A stretch of DNA of 7,554 bases from an uncultured Verrucomicrobiales bacterium (lineage in GTDB: Bacteria > Verrucomicrobiota > Verrucomicrobiia > Limisphaerales > JACDHS01): NCBI GenBank assembly GCA_937983475.1, contig CALJZV010000022.1:1-7554 (forward strand), written 5' to 3'. The stretch's first letter is position 1. Each line of letters starts with the position of its first letter. Below the pieces are notes generated by a model. That model did not search any database, had not been told where the DNA came from, and saw nothing but the letters and a program-made list of their open reading frames with translations. Positions 1 to 6,746 of the stretch are shown here, one piece after another. Position numbers and translations under genes: made by a program.

Positions 1-1317
1 ATCTCCAACGGCAAGCTGAATGTTCCCGACCAGCCCATCATTCCCTTTATCCGTGGCGACGGCACAGGCCCAGACATCTGGGCGGCCAGCGAGCGCGTTT
101 TCAACGCCGCGATCGAAAAAGCCTACGGCGGCAAGCGCAAGATTTCCTGGTTCGAGGTGTATGCCGGCGAGGAATCGTTCAAAAAGTTCAATAACTGGCT
201 GCCTGACGACACCGTCGAGGCCTTCAAGGAATTTCTGGTCGGCATTAAAGGCCCCCTGACCACGCCCGTTGGCGGAGGCATCCGCTCCCTGAATGTCGCT
301 TTGCGGCAGATGCTCGACCTCTATGTCTGCTTGCGTCCTGTGCAATATTTCACAGGCGTTCCCTCCCCGGTGAAGTGTCCCGAAAAAGTGGACATGGTCA
401 TTTTCCGAGAAAACACCGAGGACATCTACGCTGGCATTGAATACGCCGGCGGCTCCCCCGAGGCGCAAAAGGTGCTCGACTTCCTGGCTAAAGAGTTTCC
501 CAAGGACTTCAATAAAATCCGCTTCGGGTCGGCGCAGAAGGGCGAAGAATATTTAAAACTTGCCGCTCCCGACCACACCTCGCACAGCGCGCAGGTCTGT
601 GTCGGCGTCGGCATCAAGCCCGTTTCGGCCATCGGCACTATCCGGTTGGTCAAGGCCGCGATTGAATACGCCCTCCGCCACAAGCGCCGCAGTGTCACCA
701 TTGTGCACAAAGGCAACATCATGAAATTTACTGAGGGTGCCTTCCGCGACTGGGGCTATTCCGCGGCGGAACGCATTTTCGGCGACAAGGTTTACACCTG
801 GGCAAAATACGACCGCACCAAGAAGGAAAAAGGCGAAGCCGCCGCAAACGAAGAGCAGAAAGCCGCCCTGAAAAACGGCGCCTTGCTCATCAAGGACGCC
901 ATCGCCGACATCGCCTTGCAGCAGGTGCTGACGCGCCCAGAGGAGTTTGATGTCATCGCCACGCTCAACCTCAACGGCGACTATCTCAGCGACGCGCTGG
1001 CCGCGCAGGTCGGCGGCATTGGCATCGCTCCCGGCGGCAACATCAATTACGTCACCGGCCACGCAATTTTCGAGGCCACGCACGGAACCGCACCCAAATA
1101 CGCCAATCAGGACCGCGTCAACCCCGGTTCGGTCGTGCTCAGCGGCGAAATGATGCTGCGCTACATGGGGTGGACTGAGGCTGCGGACCTGATCATCAAG
1201 GGGCTGAACGGCGCGATTACTTCCAAGCGCGTGACCTATGATTTTGCCCGGTTGATGGATAGCGCCACCGAGATTAAATGCTCGGAGTTCGGCGACAATA
1301 TCATCGCCAACATGTAA
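1..1317 (+). CDS. icd: NADP-dependent isocitrate dehydrogenase, 5'-truncated by the window edge
   Basis: Isocitrate dehydrogenase converts isocitrate to 2-oxoglutarate and CO2 in the TCA cycle, in the cytoplasm. The frame is open from base 1, giving 438 visible codons ending in TAA. Comparison with remembered E. coli Icd suggests only about 15 N-terminal residues are missing. Seen: GKLNVPDQPIIPFIRGDGTG at the front; the substrate loop GGGIRSLNVALRQ (Ser codon 286-288, matching phosphorylatable Ser113 of E. coli); FRENTEDIYAGIE; VHKGNIMKFTEGAF; LNGDYLSDALAAQVGGIGIA; HGTAPKY from 1081; and YDFARLMD near the end. The Lys-Tyr of HGTAPKY and the Tyr and Arg of YDFARLMD match the E. coli NADP-specificity residues, so NADP use is inferred. 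Two insertions relative to E. coli lie at about 526-603 and 784-882. A GTG at 157 is an internal valine, not the start. Family assignment is very secure. Confidence 0.97.
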   Translation: MSNGKLNVPDQPIIPFIRGDGTGPDIWAASERVFNAAIEKAYGGKRKISWFEVYAGEESFKKFNNWLPDDTVEAFKEFLVGIKGPLTTPVGGGIRSLNVALRQMLDLYVCLRPVQYFTGVPSPVKCPEKVDMVIFRENTEDIYAGIEYAGGSPEAQKVLDFLAKEFPKDFNKIRFGSAQKGEEYLKLAAPDHTSHSAQVCVGVGIKPVSAIGTIRLVKAAIEYALRHKRRSVTIVHKGNIMKFTEGAFRDWGYSAAERIFGDKVYTWAKYDRTKKEKGEAAANEEQKAALKNGALLIKDAIADIALQQVLTRPEEFDVIATLNLNGDYLSDALAAQVGGIGIAPGGNINYVTGHAIFEATHGTAPKYANQDRVNPGSVVLSGEMMLRYMGWTEAADLIIKGLNGAITSKRVTYDFARLMDSATEIKCSEFGDNIIANM

Positions 1318-1335
1318 ACGGGCCATTGCGCCCGA

Positions 1336-1358
1336 ACAGCAAGGCGACACTTTGCTGT
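1336..1358. terminator. possible weak bidirectional terminator hairpin between convergent genes
   Basis: A 7-bp inverted repeat (ACAGCAA at 1336-1342, TTGCTGT at 1352-1358) with a 9-nt loop lies in the 59-bp gap between the convergent stops of icd and the family 4 glycosyltransferase gene. A second small hairpin (GGGC 1320-1323 with GCCC 1330-1333) sits just upstream. Neither strand has a clear T-run after the stem, so this is at best a weak terminator. Its position where two transcripts meet is the main argument for it. Confidence 0.3.
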
Positions 1359-1376
1359 AAATGAAATAAAAGCGCG

Positions 1377-2567
1377 TCAGCGCAGCACCTGCCCTATGAT
1401 CCCATCAAACTGGCGGTTCCAGGAAGCTGTGCTGACGTGTTCGTCCAGCCATTGACGACCAGCAGTTCCCCATCGAGCGGCTTGGGCAGAATCCATGGAT
1501 CGGACAGCATCCAGCCAGACACCGTGGTTTTCTGGCTCCAAAAGCCGGCCGGTTTGCCCGTCAAAGACAATTTCTTTCATTCCTCCAAGATTTGAGGCGA
1601 GTATCGGTTTTTTCATTTGATAAGCCTCATACGCCACGGTGCTAAGCGGCTCTGGCCAAATGGATGGAAAAACAATGCCGCGGCACCCGGCTATCAGTCG
1701 CCTTTTTTCCTCACCCTCGACATGACCCACCCACCGCACATGAGAGGGAGATATCGCCTTCAAAGATTCCACCAAGTCCCCCTGTCCGGCCATCACCAAT
1801 GGGATGCGCTCTAATGCCGGATTGTTCCACAAGTTAATTAAAAACCGGATCCCCTTGGCTTCCACCATGCGGCCCAGAAAAAGAAAGTGCCCTTCGTCCC
1901 GTATTTCAGGCGGGGCGGGTTCGATGTGCCAGGAATGACGGAGCGTGAAAAGCCGATCAGACGGAAAACCCGCCTTCAGGAAAATGGCTCTCATTTCGTC
2001 GCTTACGGCAATCCAGGCCCGGACGGCGTCAAAGTCACCGGCTCTTTCCGCCTTGGCATATCCCAGCGATAACCAACCGGTGAGAAGGCGTCCCCGCCAG
2101 GTCCCGGCGAGCGTTTCTTTTAGATAAATAAAAGGATCATCGGGCCGAAGCTGCCTGTTGCGAATCATCAATGTCCCGCTGGGGCTAAGAGGCCGGTAAT
2201 TGTGAAGCCACTGAATCACGGGAATTTTTAACTGCCGCGCCAGCCGGTAAATGCCCAATGAAATCACGGGCAGCACGTTGTGCAGCACCCAGGCATCCGC
2301 CTTTTCGCGCTCCTGCAGGTGGCGCAGTTCATTAAGAACAGCCGGGTTGCTCCACATTAGAAAAGGCTGCTTGATTTTCGATGGCGCGCCAGCCCCTTTC
2401 CATTCGATGGACTCCTTCCAGAAACGCACCACCTTATGGCCGCCAGCCTCCAGGTCACACCCAATCCGTGCCACCGATTTCTCCTCGCCGCCGGGGTTCA
2501 GATAACGGTTGAAGACCTGAATGAATTTCAGTCCGTTAGTCTGGTTGGTGGACGAATGAGAATCCAT
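1377..2567 (-). CDS. glycosyltransferase family 4 (GT-B fold)
   Basis: Probable retaining glycosyltransferase that moves a sugar from a nucleotide-sugar donor onto a growing surface polysaccharide or lipid-linked oligosaccharide on the cytoplasmic side. It has 396 residues, normal for GT4. Seen: the N-terminal loop NPGGEEKSV (24-32), typical of the acceptor domain; LHNYRPLSPSG (121-131); FLGRMVEAKGI (230-240), the start of the C-terminal nucleotide-binding domain; the family E-x7-E motif in EPLSTVAYE (E306 and E314); and SNLGGMKEIV (325-334). No signal peptide or membrane segment is visible. The ATG at 2567 follows the stop of the upstream family 2 transferase by 10 bp. A GAGG lies only 2 nt before it, so translational coupling is likely. 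It is the last gene of the minus-strand set and ends tail-to-tail with icd. Donor, acceptor and linkage cannot be told. Confidence 0.93.
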   Translation of the reverse strand: MDSHSSTNQTNGLKFIQVFNRYLNPGGEEKSVARIGCDLEAGGHKVVRFWKESIEWKGAGAPSKIKQPFLMWSNPAVLNELRHLQEREKADAWVLHNVLPVISLGIYRLARQLKIPVIQWLHNYRPLSPSGTLMIRNRQLRPDDPFIYLKETLAGTWRGRLLTGWLSLGYAKAERAGDFDAVRAWIAVSDEMRAIFLKAGFPSDRLFTLRHSWHIEPAPPEIRDEGHFLFLGRMVEAKGIRFLINLWNNPALERIPLVMAGQGDLVESLKAISPSHVRWVGHVEGEEKRRLIAGCRGIVFPSIWPEPLSTVAYEAYQMKKPILASNLGGMKEIVFDGQTGRLLEPENHGVWLDAVRSMDSAQAARWGTAGRQWLDEHVSTASWNRQFDGIIGQVLR

Positions 2568-2577
2568 GACCTCAGCT

Positions 2578-3405
2578 TTACCACTTCCACCTTCCGGTCG
2601 GCTCGCTCACCTGATGCTCGACACGTTCAGCCGGGCTTTGCGGCGTGAAAACGGAATAGCGGAACGGTTCCTGGGAATAAATTCCTCCCAGAACACGGCG
2701 CATCCGGTGGTGAAAAAGAATCAAGGGCTTGAGCGACCGAATCCACTGCGGAGTCAGCTTCAAAAACCGGGCCGTCTCCTCCATGACATCCGGGTTGAGA
2801 CTGATGTTGTGACCGGTCAATGCAAACACGGAGGTAAACCGCCGCATTACAGCCATGCGGACATTGGCATTGAGCATTTTCACAACCTGGTCTCTGTCTC
2901 CGATATACCGGTATCGCGTGTCGAAATAAAATCCTCTCTCGAGCAGGCGCCTGCGGAAAAATGTGGCGCACGTAAGCGTGGAAAGCGGGCAAACCCGCGT
3001 ATGCCATTCCAAAGGAAGCTGCGTTTTGCGGTGGAAAAGATATTCGCCCCGCGCATTCACCACAACCGCGTCGGAGAATAGCGCATCCACATCCGGATGC
3101 TCCTGGAAAAACTTCCAGACAGCCTCCAAAGCGCCCGGCAAATACTGCTCGTCGCAGTTCAAGTGCGCCACAATATCGCCGCAGGATTTTCGCCATCCCC
3201 GGTTGATGGCGTCGTACATCCCGTTATCCTTTTCTACAAAAAAACGGACCCGTGGATCGCCCTGCATTGCCTCAATGGTGCCGTCATCCGACCCCGCATC
3301 CTGGATGATATGCTCGCACTCCACCCCCTGGTCGGCCACCGATGCCACACAAAGCTTTAACCAAGGGAGGTTTCTAAGGCTAGGGGTGACAACGGAGAAC
3401 TGCAT
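2578..3405 (-). CDS. glycosyltransferase family 2 (WfgS-like, GT-A fold)
   Basis: Probable inverting glycosyltransferase of surface-polysaccharide assembly, 275 residues. The GT-A nucleotide-binding half fills about residues 1-115: VVTPSLRN (5-12), QDAGSDDGT (35-43), EKDNGMYDAINRG (58-70) and NCDEQY (83-88), which stands where the metal-binding DxD-type motif normally is. YIGDRDQVVKM (167-177) probably supplies the catalytic acidic region. The KDNGMYDAINRG signature is typical of the WfgS-like subgroup as I remember it. The C-terminal 70 residues are basic and lack a clear membrane helix. The ATG at 3405 is preceded by AAAGTGAAACG, only a weak ribosome-binding site, but the protein begins directly with the first beta strand, so the start is credible. 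The gene lies 101 bp after the polymerase-like gene and 10 bp before the GT4 gene. Sugar specificity is unknown. Confidence 0.93.
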   Translation of the reverse strand: MQFSVVTPSLRNLPWLKLCVASVADQGVECEHIIQDAGSDDGTIEAMQGDPRVRFFVEKDNGMYDAINRGWRKSCGDIVAHLNCDEQYLPGALEAVWKFFQEHPDVDALFSDAVVVNARGEYLFHRKTQLPLEWHTRVCPLSTLTCATFFRRRLLERGFYFDTRYRYIGDRDQVVKMLNANVRMAVMRRFTSVFALTGHNISLNPDVMEETARFLKLTPQWIRSLKPLILFHHRMRRVLGGIYSQEPFRYSVFTPQSPAERVEHQVSEPTGRWKW

Positions 3406-3444
3406 CGTTTCACTTTAATTGACTAACGATGTGTGGATTTGAAA

Positions 3445-3490
3445 AGCACGAGTCATCCGGAAAAAGGCCGGTGCGAAGATTGATCGTGCT
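3445..3490 (-). terminator. terminator- or attenuator-like stem-loop inside the polysaccharide operon
   Basis: In the 101-bp gap between the polymerase-like gene and the GT2 gene, AGCACGA (3445-3451) and TCGTGCT (3484-3490) form a 7-bp inverted repeat. Two CCGG copies between them can form an inner stem. Read on the minus strand, in the direction of transcription, the distal arm runs straight into four T residues. This suits a leaky intrinsic terminator or attenuator, but the long loop and short T-run make it uncertain. Confidence 0.3.
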
Positions 3491-3506
3491 CGTAGTTCTG
3501 AATTGC

Positions 3507-5087
3507 TCATTTGGCCGCCAATTCCATGGAACGATTTGGGCGCAAAGGAATCGGGTTTTGGGAAACAAGCCTGCGTTTGGCAACCCCGTTGAGGGCGATG
3601 CTCAAACCGACCACCCCCGTGAAAATAAACAGATCCTCGGCGAACTGCCCGTAAAAGAGAGTGAAGAAAGCCAGTTGCGTAATGAAAAAAGTGAGCAGGA
3701 ACGTATTAGCGCGAAGCATGGCTGGATCGCCATACTTGTAATTCCGCCACAGCACCCTCAATGCCGCCACCGCAAACCATATGAACCCCACCATTCCCGG
3801 TATGCCAAACAGCACCAGGATGGTCAGCGGCCCATTGTGGTAATTGCCGACAATCAGGGCCGTCTCATAATTCTTTGCCATGCCTCGTCGCTCAGCCTCC
3901 TCCATCAGAAAATAATCCGTCGGGCTGTAGGTATAACCTTTTCCGATCCACAGGTAATTGGGCACCTCAGGCCAGACAATTCTCCACATGTCCAAACGCC
4001 ATTGTATTGTCTCGTCCGCGTCCTGGCGGGCCACAGGGTCCACGTTGACAGGCAAAAAGCTCAAGCTGCGCTGGACGGACAGAGGCAGTTTGTTGGCAAA
4101 CGGCAGCACCGAGCAAAAGGTCAGCATGCAAATCGTGAGCAACACATAACCCAAGCGACGCTTGAACAACCCCTCAAAGTAGAATTGCAAACCGAACAGC
4201 ATAGCCATGATCACCAACCGTCCGCGGAACCCGCCGAACAAGCTGGCGCCGATGGCCAGAAAAAAGAACGCCAACCGCCAGGGCCGCCGAATATCAAAGA
4301 TGCCCCGGATGCCATACCTCACCAGCATGAAGCAATAGAAGGCCACCATTGCCCAGGCAAGCCCTTCCAGCCGGAAAACCGAATCAGCAGCCCCCCCTTC
4401 CGATGCTGCCTGCTGAATGGCCAACTTCACCGGAAACAGGTAATACAGCACATAAAATGACGGGCCGGCCATGTAGATCAAGTCGCTCATCATCGCCGTG
4501 ACACCCGACAGGAAAAACAGCCCGGCATACAACTGCGCCCGTTCCTTGGGAATCTTGACGCAGCTCAGGGCAAAAAAGCCAACCACCGCACCCAGCAGAA
4601 AAATATAACGTTTGGCTCCGTGAGCCGCCCCTCCGAACACACGAAAGCCGAAACCGCCGGACATCACCGCCGTGAAGACCACTACAGCCGCGATAAAAAC
4701 CAGCGGCCACGCCACCGACGGCTCGTACTGGAGGCGTGTCTTCTTGTCCAACCCCGTTTTCAAAATGGAAAAAAGAAGGCTCACAAACGCCATCGCCACC
4801 CAGAAATCAGGCTGGCCGGGCAGGAAAAACGCGTTCATCGCCGCGTTCCAGGTCGTGATCAAAATCACATGATGCCATTGTAGGACCAGTGGAAGCGTGG
4901 CGGCCATGAACAACAGGCCCACAAAGGCAATGCCTTGAAAATCATGCGGGGTGGCCAGAAACATTCCCGCGACGAGCATCAGCGGGAACACCACCATGTA
5001 AATAAGCAGGTTTCTGAGTTGAGCAACCGTTATCATGCCATCCAAAGGAGGAAGAGACTTTTCAGCCGCGCCTCCGCAAGCCTGCAT
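3507..5087 (-). CDS. O-antigen polymerase/ligase-like membrane protein (Wzy/WaaL type)
   Basis: Multi-pass inner-membrane protein, 526 residues, with the layout of the O-antigen ligase/polymerase superfamily. About ten or more hydrophobic segments fill residues 26-332. One large hydrophilic, presumably periplasmic loop (about 333-415) follows, then further membrane segments to about residue 500. Seen in or near the loop: IQWRLDMWRIVWPEVPNYLW (361-380), IGKGYTYSPTDYF (381-393) and NYHNGPLTILVLFGIPG (415-431), where the His before NGP matches the conserved loop histidine of the family. GGFRGR (285-290) supplies Arg residues before the loop. Known members polymerise repeat units (Wzy) or ligate glycan to a lipid or protein acceptor (WaaL, PglL). 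Sequence alone does not separate these. GAGG at 5095-5098 is 7 nt before the ATG at 5087, which favours this start over Met18. It lies between the flippase and GT2 genes. Confidence 0.88.
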   Translation of the reverse strand: MQACGGAAEKSLPPLDGMITVAQLRNLLIYMVVFPLMLVAGMFLATPHDFQGIAFVGLLFMAATLPLVLQWHHVILITTWNAAMNAFFLPGQPDFWVAMAFVSLLFSILKTGLDKKTRLQYEPSVAWPLVFIAAVVVFTAVMSGGFGFRVFGGAAHGAKRYIFLLGAVVGFFALSCVKIPKERAQLYAGLFFLSGVTAMMSDLIYMAGPSFYVLYYLFPVKLAIQQAASEGGAADSVFRLEGLAWAMVAFYCFMLVRYGIRGIFDIRRPWRLAFFFLAIGASLFGGFRGRLVIMAMLFGLQFYFEGLFKRRLGYVLLTICMLTFCSVLPFANKLPLSVQRSLSFLPVNVDPVARQDADETIQWRLDMWRIVWPEVPNYLWIGKGYTYSPTDYFLMEEAERRGMAKNYETALIVGNYHNGPLTILVLFGIPGMVGFIWFAVAALRVLWRNYKYGDPAMLRANTFLLTFFITQLAFFTLFYGQFAEDLFIFTGVVGLSIALNGVAKRRLVSQNPIPLRPNRSMELAAK

Positions 5088-5093
5088 TTTACT

Positions 5094-5099
5094 ACCTCA
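5094..5099 (-). promoter_or_regulatory. ribosome-binding site of the polymerase/ligase-like gene
   Basis: On the minus strand TGAGGT precedes ATG 5087 by a 6-7 nt spacer. The other candidate start, Met18, has only CCTCCTTT upstream, the complement of a Shine-Dalgarno sequence. This decides the start in favour of 5087. Confidence 0.6.
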
Positions 5100-5142
5100 G
5101 ACCGAGTATGCAAGGAAGCTAAGGGGATTTTCTCTCATCGAA

Positions 5143-5164
5143 GAATGTTGCCGCGGCGGCATTC
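5143..5164. other. small GC-rich hairpin just after the flippase gene
   Basis: The TGCCG/CGGCA repeat at 5149-5161, with a 3-nt loop, lies 10 bp after the flippase stop (5172-5174, minus strand). On the plus strand the stem extends to GAATG/CATTC using two G-U pairs; on the minus strand those positions become C-A mismatches. No T-run follows on the transcribed strand, so it may stabilise the RNA or be chance. Confidence 0.25.
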
Positions 5165-5171
5165 GATCAAT

Positions 5172-6605
5172 TCAACGCATTGGAGCCTCGTTTCGATAAA
5201 CCAACTGCTCCCTCTCAAATTGCCTCAGCATCCTTGGAAGATGAACAGCCATCGGCAAAGCGGTAAATAAGCCATAAGCCGCAATCATCCCCCATATGAT
5301 TCCTGGCAGGCCGATTCGGTCCGCGAAAATGATTTTAAGACCGATTGCGACGCATGACATCACCACCGCACAGGCAGCTTGAAACCGAATTTGCCCAGCG
5401 CCATTTAAAAAGGCAGCCACAACGCTGCCCGCCACAGACAGGACAATCCAGACCCCAAACCCGGCCAGCAGCCAACCCGGAGGCGTCACGGCTTCATTTA
5501 CCCACAAGTGAATGATGGGACGCCCCGCGAAAGCCAGAAACAGGCCGGCACAGGCGGCAAAGCATACAGCCAGAATCAAGGAACGCACCAGGGTCTGTTT
5601 CATCCAAGCCACATCCCTCCGGGCCATCGCTTCGGCATAAGCCGGCCAAAGTGGCGTGAGGAACATCTCCATCACCATCGGCACCACTGAGAACAAGCGC
5701 ACCACAATGGCGTATTCCGCCACAGCCTCCTGTCCCAGCACATGCGCCACGATGAGGTTGTCGGAGGTGTACGCCAGCGCAGAGCATACTTGCAGGACAA
5801 AAAACAGCATTCCCGCGCCAAACAATATCCGCACCGACCCCCGCTCTACCTGTCCCCATTTTGGCAACAGCCACTGACGGCTTCTGACAAACAGGAAAAA
5901 GCCGTTTAACATCGTCCCCAACACCGGCGCGCCCGCAAACGCCAACACCAGCCAGGGCAGACCGCCCTTAAAGTAGATTACCAAGAGAATCCCGCCCAAG
6001 CCGGCGAGATTGCCTGCCATCAGCCAAAGGCTGTTGAGAAAAGTCTCCTGGTAGCCCATTCGCACCCGCCCTATCACACCCAGAGGTAGGTTTGCCAGAA
6101 AACAAGCGACCAGGACAGCCATTGCCGGCCCGACTTCCACAGCGGCCTCGGACGATTCAATGTTGAATAATCGCACCCAGTTCAACGAGGGATACAGAGC
6201 ATTAAAAAATGCCCCAAACACCAACGCAACGCCCAACAGCATGAAAAAGGCGCTGGAAACATGGCGGCGGGCCATCTCCCGGTCATTTTTGCCGTAAGCT
6301 TCCGAGACGCGGTTGAGCAGTCCATTTCCGATGCCAAGGTCAGCAAACGAGAACATCGCGATGGTCGTGCTCATCGTCATCCAAAGTCCGTAGCGCTCTG
6401 CCCCGAGGTAATTATAAGTCAGCGGAACCGAGACTAGCGCCGTGAGAATATTGATTCCCTTGGCCACACCGGAGCCGCCCGCCGACAAAAGCATTCGCCG
6501 GTGCCGCTCGTTGGAACGGCCTTCCGGCGTGGCCATATCGAATGGCTCCAACCGGAGACAGCCCCAAATTTTCCGAATCTTTGCTGGCAAATTTAACAGA
6601 TTCAT
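5172..6605 (-). CDS. polysaccharide flippase, Wzx/PST family (MOP superfamily)
   Basis: Probable translocase that moves a lipid-linked oligosaccharide across the inner membrane during capsule, O-antigen or exopolysaccharide assembly. It has 477 residues, with about 12-14 hydrophobic segments from residue 40 to 455. Family marks seen: SVPLTYNYLGAERYGLWM (59-76), ADLGIGNGLLNRVSEAYG (88-105), the mid-protein TSDNLIVAHVLG (280-291) and TPLWPAYAEAMARRD (317-331). The ATG at 6605 gives a basic 23-residue leader and has no good ribosome-binding site. A second ATG at 6536 (Met24, MATPEGRS) has TTGGAG at 6546-6551, about 9 nt upstream, and would give 454 residues; it is a serious alternative start. 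This is the first gene of the minus-strand set, divergent from the methyltransferase gene. A MATE or lipid II flippase is less likely given the glycosyltransferase neighbours. Confidence 0.92.
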   Translation of the reverse strand: MNLLNLPAKIRKIWGCLRLEPFDMATPEGRSNERHRRMLLSAGGSGVAKGINILTALVSVPLTYNYLGAERYGLWMTMSTTIAMFSFADLGIGNGLLNRVSEAYGKNDREMARRHVSSAFFMLLGVALVFGAFFNALYPSLNWVRLFNIESSEAAVEVGPAMAVLVACFLANLPLGVIGRVRMGYQETFLNSLWLMAGNLAGLGGILLVIYFKGGLPWLVLAFAGAPVLGTMLNGFFLFVRSRQWLLPKWGQVERGSVRILFGAGMLFFVLQVCSALAYTSDNLIVAHVLGQEAVAEYAIVVRLFSVVPMVMEMFLTPLWPAYAEAMARRDVAWMKQTLVRSLILAVCFAACAGLFLAFAGRPIIHLWVNEAVTPPGWLLAGFGVWIVLSVAGSVVAAFLNGAGQIRFQAACAVVMSCVAIGLKIIFADRIGLPGIIWGMIAAYGLFTALPMAVHLPRMLRQFEREQLVYRNEAPMR

Positions 6606-6746
6606 TCAGTGAATGATTTGCGCGCTTGCGGGCAACTGGGGCGCCCAAATCCTTTCCCTGAACAGTTTCGGTTGATAAAAAATGGATTTACAACATGTTT
6701 TTTGGGTTTTCGCCAAACCAGTGTTGTGGAGAAATGTAAGGAATTG
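6606..6746. promoter_or_regulatory. divergent intergenic region, probable promoters in both directions
   Basis: These 141 bp separate the start of the flippase gene (minus) from that of the methyltransferase gene (plus). The part from about 6665 to 6715 is AT-rich against its surroundings and holds an 8-bp palindrome, AACATGTT (6692-6699). A weak minus-strand promoter can be drawn: TTGGCG (complement of 6711-6716), 18-bp spacer, TGTAAA (complement of 6687-6692). On the plus strand TTGATA (6672-6677) has only a poor -10 partner. Gene orientation makes a promoter here likely; the exact boxes are guesses. Confidence 0.4.

Noticed and set aside
553..1350. Minus-strand open frame (265 codons) opposite icd
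   Set aside because: The plus strand is unmistakable isocitrate dehydrogenase. The antisense frame has no recognisable motif and arises from GC bias at codon third positions.
2566..3196. Open frames of 171 (plus) and 189 (minus, other frame) codons over the GT2 gene
   Set aside because: Both overlap a gene with clear GT-A motifs. Their translations are Arg/Cys/Gly-rich and have no domain signature.
3429..4460. Long plus-strand open frame (343 codons) opposite the polymerase/ligase-like gene
   Set aside because: Its translation is a low-complexity mix rich in His, Gln, Arg and Pro, typical of the antisense of a membrane-protein gene. It has no recognisable domain, while the minus strand codes a coherent multi-pass protein.
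6609..6746. Upstream ATG giving the methyltransferase 46 extra N-terminal residues
   Set aside because: The extra residues cover the AT-rich divergent spacer. The ATG has no good ribosome-binding site, and the zinc ribbon starts immediately after ATG 6747, which has AAGGA upstream.
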